A DNA stretch of 64,000 nt from contig OX422208.1 in assembly GCA_949130495.1 (NCBI GenBank), positions 644,822,023 through 644,886,022 on the forward strand, in the 5' to 3' direction. Origin of the DNA: Sambucus nigra. Lineage: Eukaryota > Streptophyta > Magnoliopsida > Dipsacales > Adoxaceae. Under the pieces are notes generated by a model. The model had not been told where the DNA came from. It made no database searches and worked only from the letters and a program-made list of their open reading frames with translations. Positions 13,092 through 23,520 of this stretch are shown here, in pieces. Position 1 is the first letter of the stretch. Each line of letters starts with the position of its first letter. Both the position numbers and the translations under genes were made by a program.

Positions 13092-13796
13092 TAAGAGAAG
13101 TCCCCGATTGGATTTATGGGATAAACTCCACCCCTCATTTTGTATGCGTACTACATGGACTTTGATGCCTCTATAGGCTACATAGGCGTCTCGGGGTAAA
13201 ACCCGAAACTCGAGACCTATTCCTACTTTTCTCTCATTTTCTACTTTCTCTAAACTCAATTCTCTTAGATTCTATACATTTACATATACATATACTTGTT
13301 CTTATTCGCGTATTATTCCACATGCGTTCTTGTTCCATTATAACGTTTAACGCAAGGATAATCGCGTAAATCCTATTTTCTAATATTATTTTAGAAACAT
13401 TCCTACGAATGACTCGCTTTATCTCTTCCATGATACAAGTTGATGATTCCTATCTCCACTACATATACAAATGCACACATATCACGGGGAAATAAAGGAA
13501 AATAGCAAAAACTCATGAGAGACCGTAAGGGCGGAATGGGTGCCTAACACCTTTCCATTTCGTAACTTAGCCTCCGAATCCTTTTCGAATCATTTTGGTT
13601 CCGTATATACCACTATGTCTTTAGATGCTGTCCTTCGGGATGGCTCCATTTTCTTTTGCCTGTTTTGAGTAAAATAAACTGGAGACTCCATCTCTCTACA
13701 TTTTTACCTCATCAGCGACGATGGTCGAAGCGATAGCTGTCGACGAGTGAGTTTGGAATAAACGATAGCCGTCGAATAGACACAGCATGATGCCTT

Positions 13797-15270
13797 TGAG
13801 AGAGTATGACCAATTCATAGGGATGAGGCCGATTCTGAGGACCTAAGGAAACGAGGATGACCAATTCAGCGGGTTTAGGCCGATTCTGAGGGCTTAAGGA
13901 AACGAGGATGACCAATTCAGAGGATCGAGCCTAATTCTGAGGACCTAAGGATGAGGATGACCAATTCATAGGGTCGAAGTCAATTCTCAGGGCTTAAGGA
14001 AATGAGGATGACCAATTCAGAGGATCGAGTCCAATTCTGAGGACCTAAGGATGAGGATGACCAATTCATATGGTCGAAGCCGATTCTGAGGACTTAAGGA
14101 TGAGGATGATCGATTCAGAGGGTCAAAGACAATTCTGAGGACCTAAGGGGCATACTGGGGATGGTCAATTCTGCGGACCACATCTAATTACTAGGGCTTG
14201 AAGATGAGGGTGACCAATTCTGCTGGTCGAAGCCAATTCTACGAGCTTAAGTTGAGATGACCAATTATGCGGGTTGAAGCCAATTTTGTGGGCTTAGGTT
14301 AAGATGACCAATTCTGCGGGTCGAAGCCAATTCTTTGGGCTTAGGTAGAGATGACCAATTATACGGGTCGAAGCCCATTCTGCGGGCTTATGTTGAGATG
14401 ACCAATTTTATGGGTCGAAGCCAATTATGCGGGCTTAAGTTGAGATGACCAATTTTATGGGGTTAGGTTTAGATGACCAATTCTGCGGGTTGAAGCCAAT
14501 TCTGCAGTCTTAAATTGAGATGACCAATTCTACGCGTTGAAGCTAATTCTGAGGGCTTAGGTTGAGATGACCAATTCTGCGGGTCGAAGCCAATTCTGCG
14601 AGCTTAGGTTGAGATTACCAATTCTGTAGGTCGAAGCTAATTCTGCGAGATTAAGTTGAGATGACCAAATTCTACGGGTTGAAGCCAATTCTGCGGGCTT
14701 AGGTTGAGATGACCAATTCTGCAAGTCAAAGCCAATTCTGAGGGATTGGGTCGAGATGACCAATTCTACGGGTCGAAGCTAATTCTGCGGGCTTAATTTG
14801 AGATGACCAATTCTGGGGGTCAAGGCCAATTATGTGGGCTTAGGTTGAGATAACCAATTCTACGAGTCGAAGCCAATTCTATGGGCTTAAGTTGAGATGA
14901 CCAATTCTGTGGGTCGAAGCCAATTCTGCGGGCTTAGGTTAAGAGTGATCGATTATGCGTGTCAAAGCCAATTTTGTGGGCTTAAATTGAGATCACCAAT
15001 TCTGTGGGTCGAAGCCAATTCAAAGGGCTTAGGTTGAGATGACCAATTCTGCGGGTCGAAGCCAATTATGAGGTCTTAGGTTGAGATGACCAATTTTGTG
15101 GGTCGAAGCCAATTTTGCGGGCTTAGGTTTAGATTACCAATTCTGTGGGTCGAAGCCAATTCTGCGGGATTAAGTTGAAACGGCCAATTATGCGGGTCGA
15201 AGTAAATTCTGCGGGCTTAGGTTAAGATGAAAAATTTTGCAGGTTGAAGCCAATTCTGCGAGCTTAAGTT
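13797..15270. repeat. TAT-B minisatellite, 47-bp dimeric unit, about 30 copies
   Basis: The typical unit is GATGACCAATTCTGCGGGTC followed by GAAGCCAATTCTGCGGGCTT and AGGTTGA. It is made of two related halves, each with CCAATTCTGCGGG. Units from 13,797 to about 14,150 are a variant with CAGAGGGTCGAG and GAGGACCTAAGG and a slightly longer period. The period of 47 is not a multiple of three, so the long frames across it on - carry no meaning. It corresponds in place to the 113-bp array of TAT-A and to the tandem repeats of Tat 3' UTRs. Confidence 0.95.
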
Positions 15271-15829
15271 GTGATGTTCTTGGGGAACTCTGCCGGGGAA
15301 ATTACCTAGTGGTTTTGATTTGAGCTGGGGAGCCGATTGCTAGGGAAATCCTTGTATATTTTTGTGGGAGGCTTTGCGTAGGAATAGAAAATTTGATGCT
15401 ATAAACTCTACAGGGGAGGTGATTAAGTGGTCCAGGGTTTGGACATATTGCTCGGGGAAATTTGAGACCTTTGGGGCATAGGAGGTGATCCTTAGAGATC
15501 CTCCGGGGACATTGCCGGAAGGAGATTCACTTGGCTTTTGAGAGTTTCGCCGGGGAGATAGGGGTTCTGCTTGAGGGAGTGCGAAATTTTCTTGGAGAAG
15601 ATGTTCTAAATCCTTCCCGAGATTTTTAAGAATTTTCTGAGGATTTTTCAGGGCTTTTCGGTATTTTTTGGAAGTTTTTGTATGAAAATTTAAGGGGGTA
15701 CCGGTCGGCATGGTGTGGAGGTTGTCATTCAGAAGTGGCATGGACTTTTGGACTACCTCGAGAAGGTAAAGGGGAAGTGTCGATCGGTAGGTGGGGGTAC
15801 AATGTCGATCGGCATGACCCTTGGCTTCC
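15271..15829. other. TAT-B, upstream region of the PMD gene
   Basis: GC-balanced, non-coding, with repeated short GGGGAAAT/CCGGGGA motifs (15,280-15,560). It ends in two related copies of GTCGATCGG (15,779 and 15,804) before a TATA box. A frame at 15,678-15,980 runs through this promoter and is probably not translated. Confidence 0.5.
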
Positions 15830-15840
15830 TATAAAAAGGA
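15804..15840 (+). promoter_or_regulatory. putative promoter of antisense PMD gene
   Basis: GTCGATCGGCATGACC (15,804-15,819) is followed 10 bp later by TATAAAAAGGA (15,830-15,840). Motif, TATA box and the purine bases after it match the LTR promoter and the promoter of the DUF7745-like gene. Confidence 0.55.
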
Positions 15841-16004
15841 GCGGGTTCCCATCACTTTTCACAGTTTCTTTCCTTCTCTTTCTCTGTGATTTTCTTCTAC
15901 GAATCGTTCTAGCATTCCGTAATCTAAAAAATGGTCGCTTTTGTGGGAACTGCGGTACAGAGGGAGTGGTTGACTGTTGATGACTGAGCGAATGTGGAAT
16001 GGAG

Positions 16005-18007
16005 GGACATGGCGCCTCTTGCTTTAGGGAGTGAGAACTCTTTCGATGCATTCGAGTCGATTGCGGATGAGCGGACTTTGTTGTGAGAGTCGTCGCATCA
16101 TCACTCTTCGAGGGGGTGAACCATAGCAATTATGTAAGTAAAATGACCTTTGGCATTCTTTTTTGGTGATTTTCCTTTTTCTTGGATTTTAATAAGGTTT
16201 TTCTTTGACAGTCTAATGTCTCTTTATTGAATATGCATGCCCGCGGGACAACGGGGCTTAAGGATGTCTGGGAGCATCTTCCATCTATGGTGCGTTGGGT
16301 GGTATCATCAGCAGGCTTTGGGAGGTTGGCATTTTTGCTAAATGAAACGCCTCGTTCGACGACGGTTTTATGCATTCTGGGGGAAAGGTGGTGGGACACT
16401 ACCCACACTTTTCATTTTGGCTTCGGGGAGATGACTATGACTCCCATAGATGTGCAGCAGCTGTTGGGGCTGGATTGCAATGGGGAGCAGATAGAGGTGG
16501 ATCACTCCCTGCGGGTGAGGCCGGAGGCGGTGCGGGCGGCGCTCGGTGATGTGGGTAGGATAGTGTCTGGGGATTCTATTCGATTGTCCCTACTGAAGGA
16601 TGTTTTGCTGGGCAGGGTGATTGATGTGGAGGACGGGCTACAAGTAAGGAAAATGGCCCAGTTGTTTATCTTGTTGGTGCTGGGGGGCTTTATGGTGGCG
16701 ACGTCGTCCACTTATGGTTCTTACCATACTTGAGTATTTTTTCGAACATCCCCTTATATGATTGGGGGAGCCTAACTTTGGAGACCCTCTATTTTTCTCT
16801 TGATGCATTCAGTCGGTGCTGTCGACAGACTTTTACTGGAGCCATGTATCTTCTTGAGGTATTCTTTAATTTGCGTATTTTCCTTTCATACATTCGCACT
16901 TTCCTCCTGCATCTCATTTTTATTGAAAATTCTTGTCTTTGGCAGACGTGGTTCTATGAGGTGATTGGGTGTAATAACCAGCTAATCACTTTAAAGTATG
17001 AGACCACTGGGGACTTCTGTCGGTTGTATCAATGGCGCAAGGCCAATTGGCAGTCGAGGAGATCTCTTTCTCTGGAGGCGGTTCGTCAGGTCTTAAATCG
17101 CCTGACCAGTGATAGGGTAAGACTTTTTCTTCTTCAGTCCTGGTCTTTGTATGCTCTGATTCTGTATTGACTTATACTTGCTGGAGACTTTCAAGTGACC
17201 TTTTACCCTTGGGGGACGGTTGTTCAGGATACGGGGCGACTAGGGTGAATGCGCATATGAGGCGCTTGCTAGCGCATGAGTTTGGCCACTCTTGGAATCT
17301 TAGGTAGAGGGTGGTTAGATAGATTGTTGAGGAGGTGGTGATTCCACCTGCGAGGCCCCCTATGTCTATGAAACGGGAGCGACTGCTGTTGGAGGACGCG
17401 AGGATTACGGCGATGATCGGTGAGTCCTATCTGTTGTACACAGATACGGTTGTGCCGTACGATTATATGGATATTGTGACGAGTTGGCTGATGGCGCCCA
17501 GTATATATGATGCCTTGGTTTTCCCTCCTACGAGTTTGAGTCGGATAGTGGGGTCCTCTCATAGCGATGGTGGTACGTCGACGTCTGCGGTGACTTCGGA
17601 GGTTCCCTTTATGCGGTTGCATACCCCTTCATACAACATCCGGCGGGATGGTGCCTATCTCGTACCGTCCTCATGCGATGGATCCGAAGGAGTTGGGCTT
17701 GGCAGAGGAGGTTCTTCGTCCCTTGGTACACCTTTCTATTCTTCTTTTTTTCTTCTTTTAGGTTTCTTTTCTGTTTTGATACTGATTCTTCCTTTTCTTG
17801 CAGCAAGTCCGGGTGTCCACTACTTGGCTGAAGGACATTAGGGACTAGATATCTTCGGCGACTGCCCATCTTCGGGGCGCGATTCCTGTTCCTTACTTCT
17901 TGGGGGTTTTCTGCCTCTTCTAGGGAGGAGTCTAGTTCAGGTAGTGGTGGTGCGTCATCTCGCCGTAGGGGAAAGAGAATGCGTCGCAGGGGTGGAAGCT
18001 CTTAGGT

Positions 18008-18010
<3 letters not shown>
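16005..18010 (+). pseudogene. TAT-B antisense PMD gene with introns
   Basis: The gene runs against pol. Likely exons: about 16,005-16,133 (donor GTAAGT); 16,212-16,858 (acceptor TTTGACAG, donor GTATTC); 16,946-17,116 (acceptor TTTGGCAG, donor GTAAGA); and about 17,190-18,010. Exon 2 holds the PMD hallmark: a WEHLPSMVRW helix, then DTTHTFHFGFGEMTMTP followed by DVQQLLGLDCNGEQI. This corresponds to the THTF.L..GE.T.TL.DV..LLGL block of MAIN-type and phosphatase-7-long-form proteins. A frameshift near 16,690 moves the reading to a frame that continues through YDWGSLTLETLYFSLD to 16,858. Exon 1 and exon 4 contain stops. The C-terminal part (17,335-17,841) is one open frame with no recognised domain. 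A TATA box lies 170-180 bp upstream. It is clearly broken, but its family is well supported. Confidence 0.75.

Positions 18011-18056
<46 letters not shown>
18011..18056. repeat. (GA)n microsatellite
   Basis: About 23 GA units at the end of the PMD gene. Confidence 0.95.
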
Positions 18057-18059
<3 letters not shown>

Positions 18060-18565
18060 TGAGAATGAGAATTGGGTTCTTGCTGAATCCCGTTTGTTTT
18101 TCTATTTTTCTTCATTTCCTGCAAAATTGATGTAACAAAGAAAAATATCTATGCAATGCAATAGAGTTTTTTATTATCTTCTGTTAATGATGAATGAATG
18201 CATGCACATGCGCTTTTTACTTTGCTGCTGAGACCCTAAAAAGAAATATTTTTGGAAGTTTCAAGGAAAGTTTATTTATTTAAAATGAGACATTATATAA
18301 AGATGGAAGGAGATTTTGAAATTCTGTTGAGAATATCAATTTATTTTTATTGAGTTTCATGATTTTGACAAAAGAGGAAAAAGGTAAGTTTCTAAAAATA
18401 GGGGGTTGTCAATCGGAAAGCACCTTGTCTTGCCTATCGGCAGGTCAGTCTAATCCCATCAATTCATATCTTTGATTAATGTCCTCTTAAGCCTTTGGTA
18501 CTTTATAGGGCACGTTTTCCTCCGATTTCTGCAGGGGTTATATCTTTTGTGAGGGGTTTTCCAAG
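18057..18565. other. intergenic region between the two antisense genes
   Basis: AT-rich and non-coding. It contains TGCCTATCGGCAGGTCA at 18,431-18,447, related to the motif in front of the LTR and PMD TATA boxes. Confidence 0.5.
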
Positions 18566-18577
18566 TATAAAAAGGGG
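18566..18577 (+). promoter_or_regulatory. TATA box of DUF7745-like gene
   Basis: TATAAAAAGGGG lies 95 bp before the ATG at 18,661, followed by a pyrimidine-rich leader (TTCCTCACACCTTCACTTTC). It fits a plant promoter and 5' UTR. Confidence 0.6.
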
Positions 18578-18660
18578 TGCGGATGGGTATTTCTTCCTCA
18601 CACCTTCACTTTCTTCCTTCCTCACATTCTTACTTATTTATTATTTCTTAGTCTTGCAAG

Positions 18661-19953
18661 ATGGCTCTCCCTGATAACATTGAGTTTGCTAACTACCTCG
18701 AAGCCTTGGAGGCAAATTGTTCTTATAATGTTGATTACGATGCTTTCAACCTGCGTCGAGCCTCTTTGTGGCACAACCGGCCCATTGAGTGGAACATGCT
18801 GATGGCGGGGGTACAATTTTGGTACCCCGAAGACCATGTATTCCGATTTGGGTTGGATGAGGTTTTTCCTACCTAAGAGGAATTTTCTGTCATGCTGGGG
18901 ATAAATCCCAGTGTTGTTGCGGCTCAACCTGAGTTTTCACGTTCTCCTAGGGATTTGTTAGTTGGGCTTCTTCGTATTTCGCCTTCGGTGGCCAGACCAC
19001 TGATTACTGGAGGAATGATCTCCCTTTCAGCGGTGTTATAGTTTGTGCATTTGTGGGAAGTTGGTGATGCTCGATATGCTGGAGCCGTCGTTCTGGGATT
19101 GGTTTCAAAATTGTTGTTGGTGACTGGGGAACTGCTGGTGGACCCATAACTTGCGACCATTACTTCATGGATGGCATACTATCGCAATCCTGCGGCTGTG
19201 ACACTGGCAGAGACTTTAAATGGCCAAGATGCATGGCGAGAAGGTCATTCTGACTTTCTGAGGGGTAGACCTGTGATGGTTTTCAAATGGTTATCTGAAA
19301 GACTCCTCCAGGAGACTCCTCCAGAATATCCTTTTTGGGATGTACCCAACTTCTTTTCACTCCATTTCATCAGTGTTGGCTTGGATATTGAGAGCTGGGA
19401 GAACTGGTTTGTGGAGCATTGGGGTCTAAATTTGTATTGGTCAGTGTCTTGGTGGGGATAGTTGCTGCCTATTCTGGAACTGGGAGAGTACCCGTATGTT
19501 CGGCTGGTTGGTCTCAGACAGACCTCTTTTTATTTCCCTTGGCAGCTTCTGCGCCAATTTGGCTGGGAGCAGGTCGTGCCACCTCGGACACTATACTTTT
19601 TTTCGGTAGAAGATTTGGCTGAGCGTCTACGAATGCGGCTTGGCTCTTTGTGGGAGAGTTGATGTCCGTTGACCCGTCCTTCTCAGTCTGTTGGGAGAGT
19701 TTAGCACATCCCTAGGGATTATATGAAATGGTTGTGGAGGAGAGTAGTCATCAAGATGTTGATAGTGGAGACCGGACAAAGGTGGTTTGTCTTATCTAAT
19801 ACCATGGAGGGAGGTGTTGTGGTTTTTTTGAAGGTGGTTTGAGCTTATCGGTCCATGGAGCGTCTGCGACACTCTATTCAGGCAGGGGAAGCTTGGGGAC
19901 CCCAGGATACAGATGATGACGATGGAGCGGGATCCTCTGGTAGTTATGGGTAG
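18661..19953 (+). pseudogene. DUF7745-like antisense ORF of TAT-B
   Basis: From MALPDNIEFANYLEALEAN to the TAG at 19,951 a single frame of 431 codons can be read. It contains seven in-frame stops (for example at about 18,874, 19,039, 19,148, 19,459 and 19,660) but no frameshift. The N-terminal third (WYPEDHVFRFGLDEVFPT, EEFSVMLGI) resembles the DUF7745 proteins often annotated beside plant gypsy elements. The middle has WLSERLLQETPPEYPFWDVP and YFPWQLLRQFGW, and the tail is acidic (DTDDDDGAG). An AATAAA lies at about 20,085. It runs convergent to the integrase end at 20,434. Function is unknown. The family call is from memory of such proteins and is moderately sure. Confidence 0.6.
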
Positions 19954-20433
19954 GACCCTTGGAGCGTTTATTTTGCAATGGGGAATAAGTTTGAGAATTT
20001 ATTTGGCTTTTTTAGGAAGGTAGGCGTAAGGGATTTATCCGTTCCTTTTCTAATGTAATTGTACCGTAATTTCTTATTAGTGAAATAAACAAGTTTTTGA
20101 TCATCCAACTAAGCCTTTTGATGAACTTTATATATTGAATTATCTATACCGATCGTTGAGGCATACATAATCCTTATGTTCAAGTATATGTTAGAATGAA
20201 CTGTCGTTCTCGAAGATAAGAAAAGAATAGTTTTTCATGAAAAAGAAGGGGTCCTGCTCATATAAGATGTATGAGCTGCCTACGTACCTCTGGGTTTTGA
20301 AAGGTCTTAATTTTTTTAAAAATGGTTTTTCCATAGGATCAGGCCCACGTAGTTCTGGGTAGAGCGAAATGAAGATTTTTTTTTCAAGAATAGAAGGGAG
20401 ATGAAAAGAGTCGTAGCGCATCGAGATTTCTAA
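19954..20433. other. convergent spacer between DUF7745-like gene and integrase end
   Basis: 480 bp without coding signal. It contains AATAAA-type signals for the + strand gene and divides the sense (minus) and antisense (plus) genes of TAT-B. Confidence 0.6.
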
Positions 20434-21740
20434 CTAGGGGTAGAATTTCTTGAAACGGTCCAAGTTGACTGGATGAGCCATCTCCTCTCCATCTAATTTG
20501 ATGAGCATGGCGGCACCACCGAATAAGATCTTCTTGATGATGTATGGGCCGCTCCAATTTGTCTTGAATTTCCCTCTGGAGTCCCAGATAGGCCCTATTA
20601 TTTCCTTGAGGGATAAATCCCCCTCTCGGACACCGCGGTCCTTGACTCTCTTATTGAATAACTGTGTTATTCGGCGATGGTACCCCTGTATCTGATATAA
20701 AGCTTTCATTCTTCTTTTATCTAGGAGGCTCATCTCGTCCATACGGCTTTGGCACCAGTCTTCTTTGCTGACCTTGCTTTCAAGCATGACGCGCAATGAG
20801 GGTATTTTTAGCTCCACGGGTAGGAATGCTTCCATGCCGTAGACTAGAGAGTAAGGGGTAGCCCCAATAGAGGTTCAGATTGAGGTTTGGTAGCCCCAAA
20901 GGGCGTAAGGGATTCTGTCGGCCCAATATCGACAACTTTCGGTCATCTTACTGATTATGGCTTTGAGGTTCTTGTTGGCGACTTTGACTGCACCATTGGT
21001 CTAAGGTCGGTAGGGAAAAGATTTATGCCTCTGAATCCCGTATTCGTTGACCACTTCTGTGACTTTTGCCTTGAAGTGCAACCTATTATCTGATACTGGC
21101 TCGTGTGGGACCCCATATCGGCAGATGATATTTTTCTTAATGAATTTAGCCACTTTCTTGGCGTTCAGAACTGCATATGACTCAGGTTTAACCCATTTGG
21201 TGAAGTAATCAATGGAAACTAGGACGAAATCATGCCCATTAGAAGCCTTTGGTGTAACCTTCCCTATGATGTTGATACCCCGGGTGGAGAATGATCAGGT
21301 AAAAGTCATGTTGTATAATTCTCACAGAGGCAGGTGTTGAAGGTTGGAAAATTGTTGGCATTTGAGGCATCTCCGGACATAGGTGGTGCAATCTTGGGTT
21401 ATGGTGGTCCAATAATAGCCTTGTCGAATGATCTTCTTAGCAAGAATGTGATCGTTCATGTGGGGCCCACATTCCCCACTGTGGATTCTCTGCATAACCT
21501 CTTTAATATCAGCCCCTGTGATGCAGTATAGTTAAGTTCCATTGAAGTTACTTTTGAACAGTGCTTTGTGACAGATGATGTACTGGGCGGCCAGTCTTCG
21601 GAGGGTTGCTCAGTCTTTCTTATTGGAACCCTCGAGATACCTACCTTGCTTGAGGAGGTGCCAGATATCATAGTACCAGCAATTAGCTAGCTCGGGATCT
21701 TCTGTGGTGACGAGCTCAATGTGGTAGCAGTGGGTTGGTT
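20434..21740 (-). pseudogene. TAT-B integrase
   Basis: Read on -: a zinc-binding part (about 21,200-21,500, GPHMNDHILAKK and RRCLKCQ); a catalytic core with VSIDYFTKWV and VSDNRLHFK; and a C-terminal part ending in HPVNLDRFKKFYP at 20,434. The catalytic Glu block, normally GAVEAANKN in this lineage, reads GAVKVANKN (about 20,970-20,997), so the Glu is replaced by Lys. Stops occur throughout, except in the C-terminal 133 codons (20,434-20,835), which are open. The protein would have inserted the cDNA into the genome; this copy cannot. Confidence 0.85.
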
Positions 21741-21744
21741 TATC

Positions 21745-22250
21745 TTACTTTTGAACTAGGAAGGAGGTCATTACTATTCCTTTGGTCATGTCGACCATGG
21801 AGGCCAAGGTAGCAAGGGCATCGGCTAGGTTATTCTTTGCTCGAGGTAGGTAGTGGAAGGTGATATCTTGGAATTGGGAGGCTAGTTCCTCTAAGTAGGC
21901 ATGTAAGGGTTGGAGTTTCTCATCTTTGACTCTCCATTTTTTGAGCACTTGACCAATAATGAGGGAAAAATCCCCGTAGACTTCTAGGCATTGAACACTT
22001 TTCCTGATAGCAACTTTGAGGCCTATCGTACACGCCTTGTATTCAGTCATGTTATTAATGCAGGGGAAATCCAATTTGATGGCGATGGGAGTGTGGGAGT
22101 CATCTGGGGTGATCAGAAGTATCCCAATGCCATATCCCTTTTTGTTGGCAGCATAGTCAAAGAACATTTTCCATCGAAGGTTGTCTTGGGTAATGCAGAG
22201 GATGTTTTCATCTGGGAATTCGTAGATCCAGACATCAACTCCTTCCATGG
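21745..22250 (-). pseudogene. TAT-B second (archaeal-type) RNase H
   Basis: An open frame covers the tether (YVRQKAMKGKSISNYLADYP) and a full second RNase H: FDYAANKKGYGIGILLI, TEYKACTIGLKVAI, EVYGDFSLIIGQV, RAKNNLADALATLASM. The first Asp (FDYA), the Glu (TEYKA) and the later Asp residues (YGD, NNLADALA) are present. This extra domain is diagnostic for the Tat lineage. The frame opens at 22,350 in the retroviral-type RNase H and is one of the best preserved parts of TAT-B. Confidence 0.85.
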
Positions 22251-23520
22251 GGTAGTCAGCGAGGTAGTTAGAGATGGATTTTCCTTTCATGGCTTTCTGC
22301 CTGACGTACATAATATCAAACTCGTCTAGGAGCGTCAACCATCGAGCCATTCGGCTGGATAAGGCGGGTTTCTCAAGCAGTTACTTGATGGGGTCCATTC
22401 GGGATACAAGTTTGATGGGAAAGGAGAGCATATAGTGTCGCAACTTTTGGGTGACCCAAACAAGCGCGACACATGCCTTTTCCAAATTAGTGTAGTTGAC
22501 TTCGTACCCAGCCAATTTGTGACTGGCATAATGGCTATTTCTTTACGGGAATCCTCAAGGTATTGGGCTAAAAAGCCCCAGTAAGAGTGTCGATTATGGT
22601 TAGGTATAGGATCAAGGGGAGACCAGGCTGTGGTGGCATGAGTACCGGGGGTTGGGTCAAATATTATTTGATTCGGTTAAAAGCTTCTTAGCATGCCTCG
22701 TTCCAAACCTTGGTTGAATCCTTTCGAAGGAGTTTGAAAATGGGTTCGCAGATGGAGGTTAGCTGGCTGATGAACCGCTGATATATTGAAATTTCCCAAG
22801 GAAACCTCATACTTCTTTCTCCGTCCGGGGAGGAGGCATCTCAAGTATGCCTTTTAGCTTGGGAGGATCTGCTTTTATCCCCTTCTCAGTGACCATGAAT
22901 CCCAAGAGTTTTCCCTTTGTAAAGCCGAAGATGCATTTCTGCGGAATTGAGTCTCATTCGATACCGTCGCAGTCGTTCGAAGAACTTTCGGAGAGAGAGA
23001 ACATGAACTTATCTAGTTTTGGATTTGATAATCATATCATCCACATAGACCTCAACTTATTTATGAATCAGATCGTGCAGGATGGTTGTAATAGCCCTCT
23101 GGTAGGTAGCCCTAGCATTCTTGAGACCAAATGTCATAACAGTGTTGTAAAAGGTTCCTAATGGGGCAATGAACGCGGTCTTTTCTTGGTGATCAAGGTG
23201 TATTTTGATACAGTTGTATCCGAGAAACCCGTCGACGAATGACTTAAGAGCATAACTAGATGCGTTGTCCACGATCATGTCGATATTGGGCAGCGGATAA
23301 TCATCCTTTGGAGAGGCTTTGTTCAAGTCCCAGTAATCTACACACATCCTAACTTTCCCTCCTGATTTCGGCAGAGGCACTATGTTGGCTAGCCATGTGG
23401 GATATTCGATTACGCGAATAAAGCCCACGTTCAACTATTTTACCACCTCTTCTTTGACTTTGAGCGACCATTCGGTACGGAGCTTTCATAACTTTAACTA
23501 TCTTGTAATCTGGAAGAGTG
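22251..23520 (-). pseudogene. TAT-B reverse transcriptase and RNase H
   Basis: On - the RT begins near 23,500 after the motif FAWSYDDMFGIDPEIAQHEI. It continues with VGFIRVIEYPTWLANIVPLP, VRMCVDYWDLNKASPKDDYP, FVDGFLGYNCIKIHLDHQEK and FGLKNARATYQRA (open 23,057-23,434). The catalytic YVDD box is still readable at about 23,042 (VYVDDMII). A frameshift near 23,430 separates the N-terminal frame. Further on, the thumb and the first RNase H (about 22,300-22,900) are full of stops. RT copies the element RNA into DNA; this copy is inactive. Confidence 0.85.

Larger units (their letters stand above)
11711..13732 (+). repeat. TAT-B left LTR, plus orientation, U5 end missing
   Basis: This LTR starts TGTTGACACC and matches the reverse complement of 39,921-41,895 over its full length at roughly 90% by eye. 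Both have the U3 TATA box with TATAAAAAGGAGGGCCTGAC, the segment CATCAAACTTGGTGAATTAA, and the (AC)n tract. Homology stops at 13,732 (GGTCGAAGCG). The last about 60 bp of U5 present in the right LTR are absent, and the sequence passes straight into the 3' UTR-type minisatellite. No primer site follows it and no polypurine tract precedes a correctly oriented U3, so this is not the regular 3' LTR of the element. Confidence 0.85.

Noticed and set aside
11711..13732. Regular 3' LTR of TAT-A
   Set aside because: It is of the same family as the TAT-B right LTR (about 90% alike) and shares its TSD. TAT-A and TAT-B differ strongly in integrase, so this LTR belongs to TAT-B.
14557..14763. 68-codon periodic protein on the minus strand
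   Set aside because: It comes from the 47-bp minisatellite; the period shifts the frame each unit.
13797..15270. CRISPR-like regular repeat array
   Set aside because: Units are contiguous 47-bp dimers without unique spacers, and the context is a plant retrotransposon.
15678..15980. 100-codon frame on + upstream of the PMD gene
   Set aside because: It spans the TATA box and the inverted-repeat motif of the PMD promoter and has no family signal.
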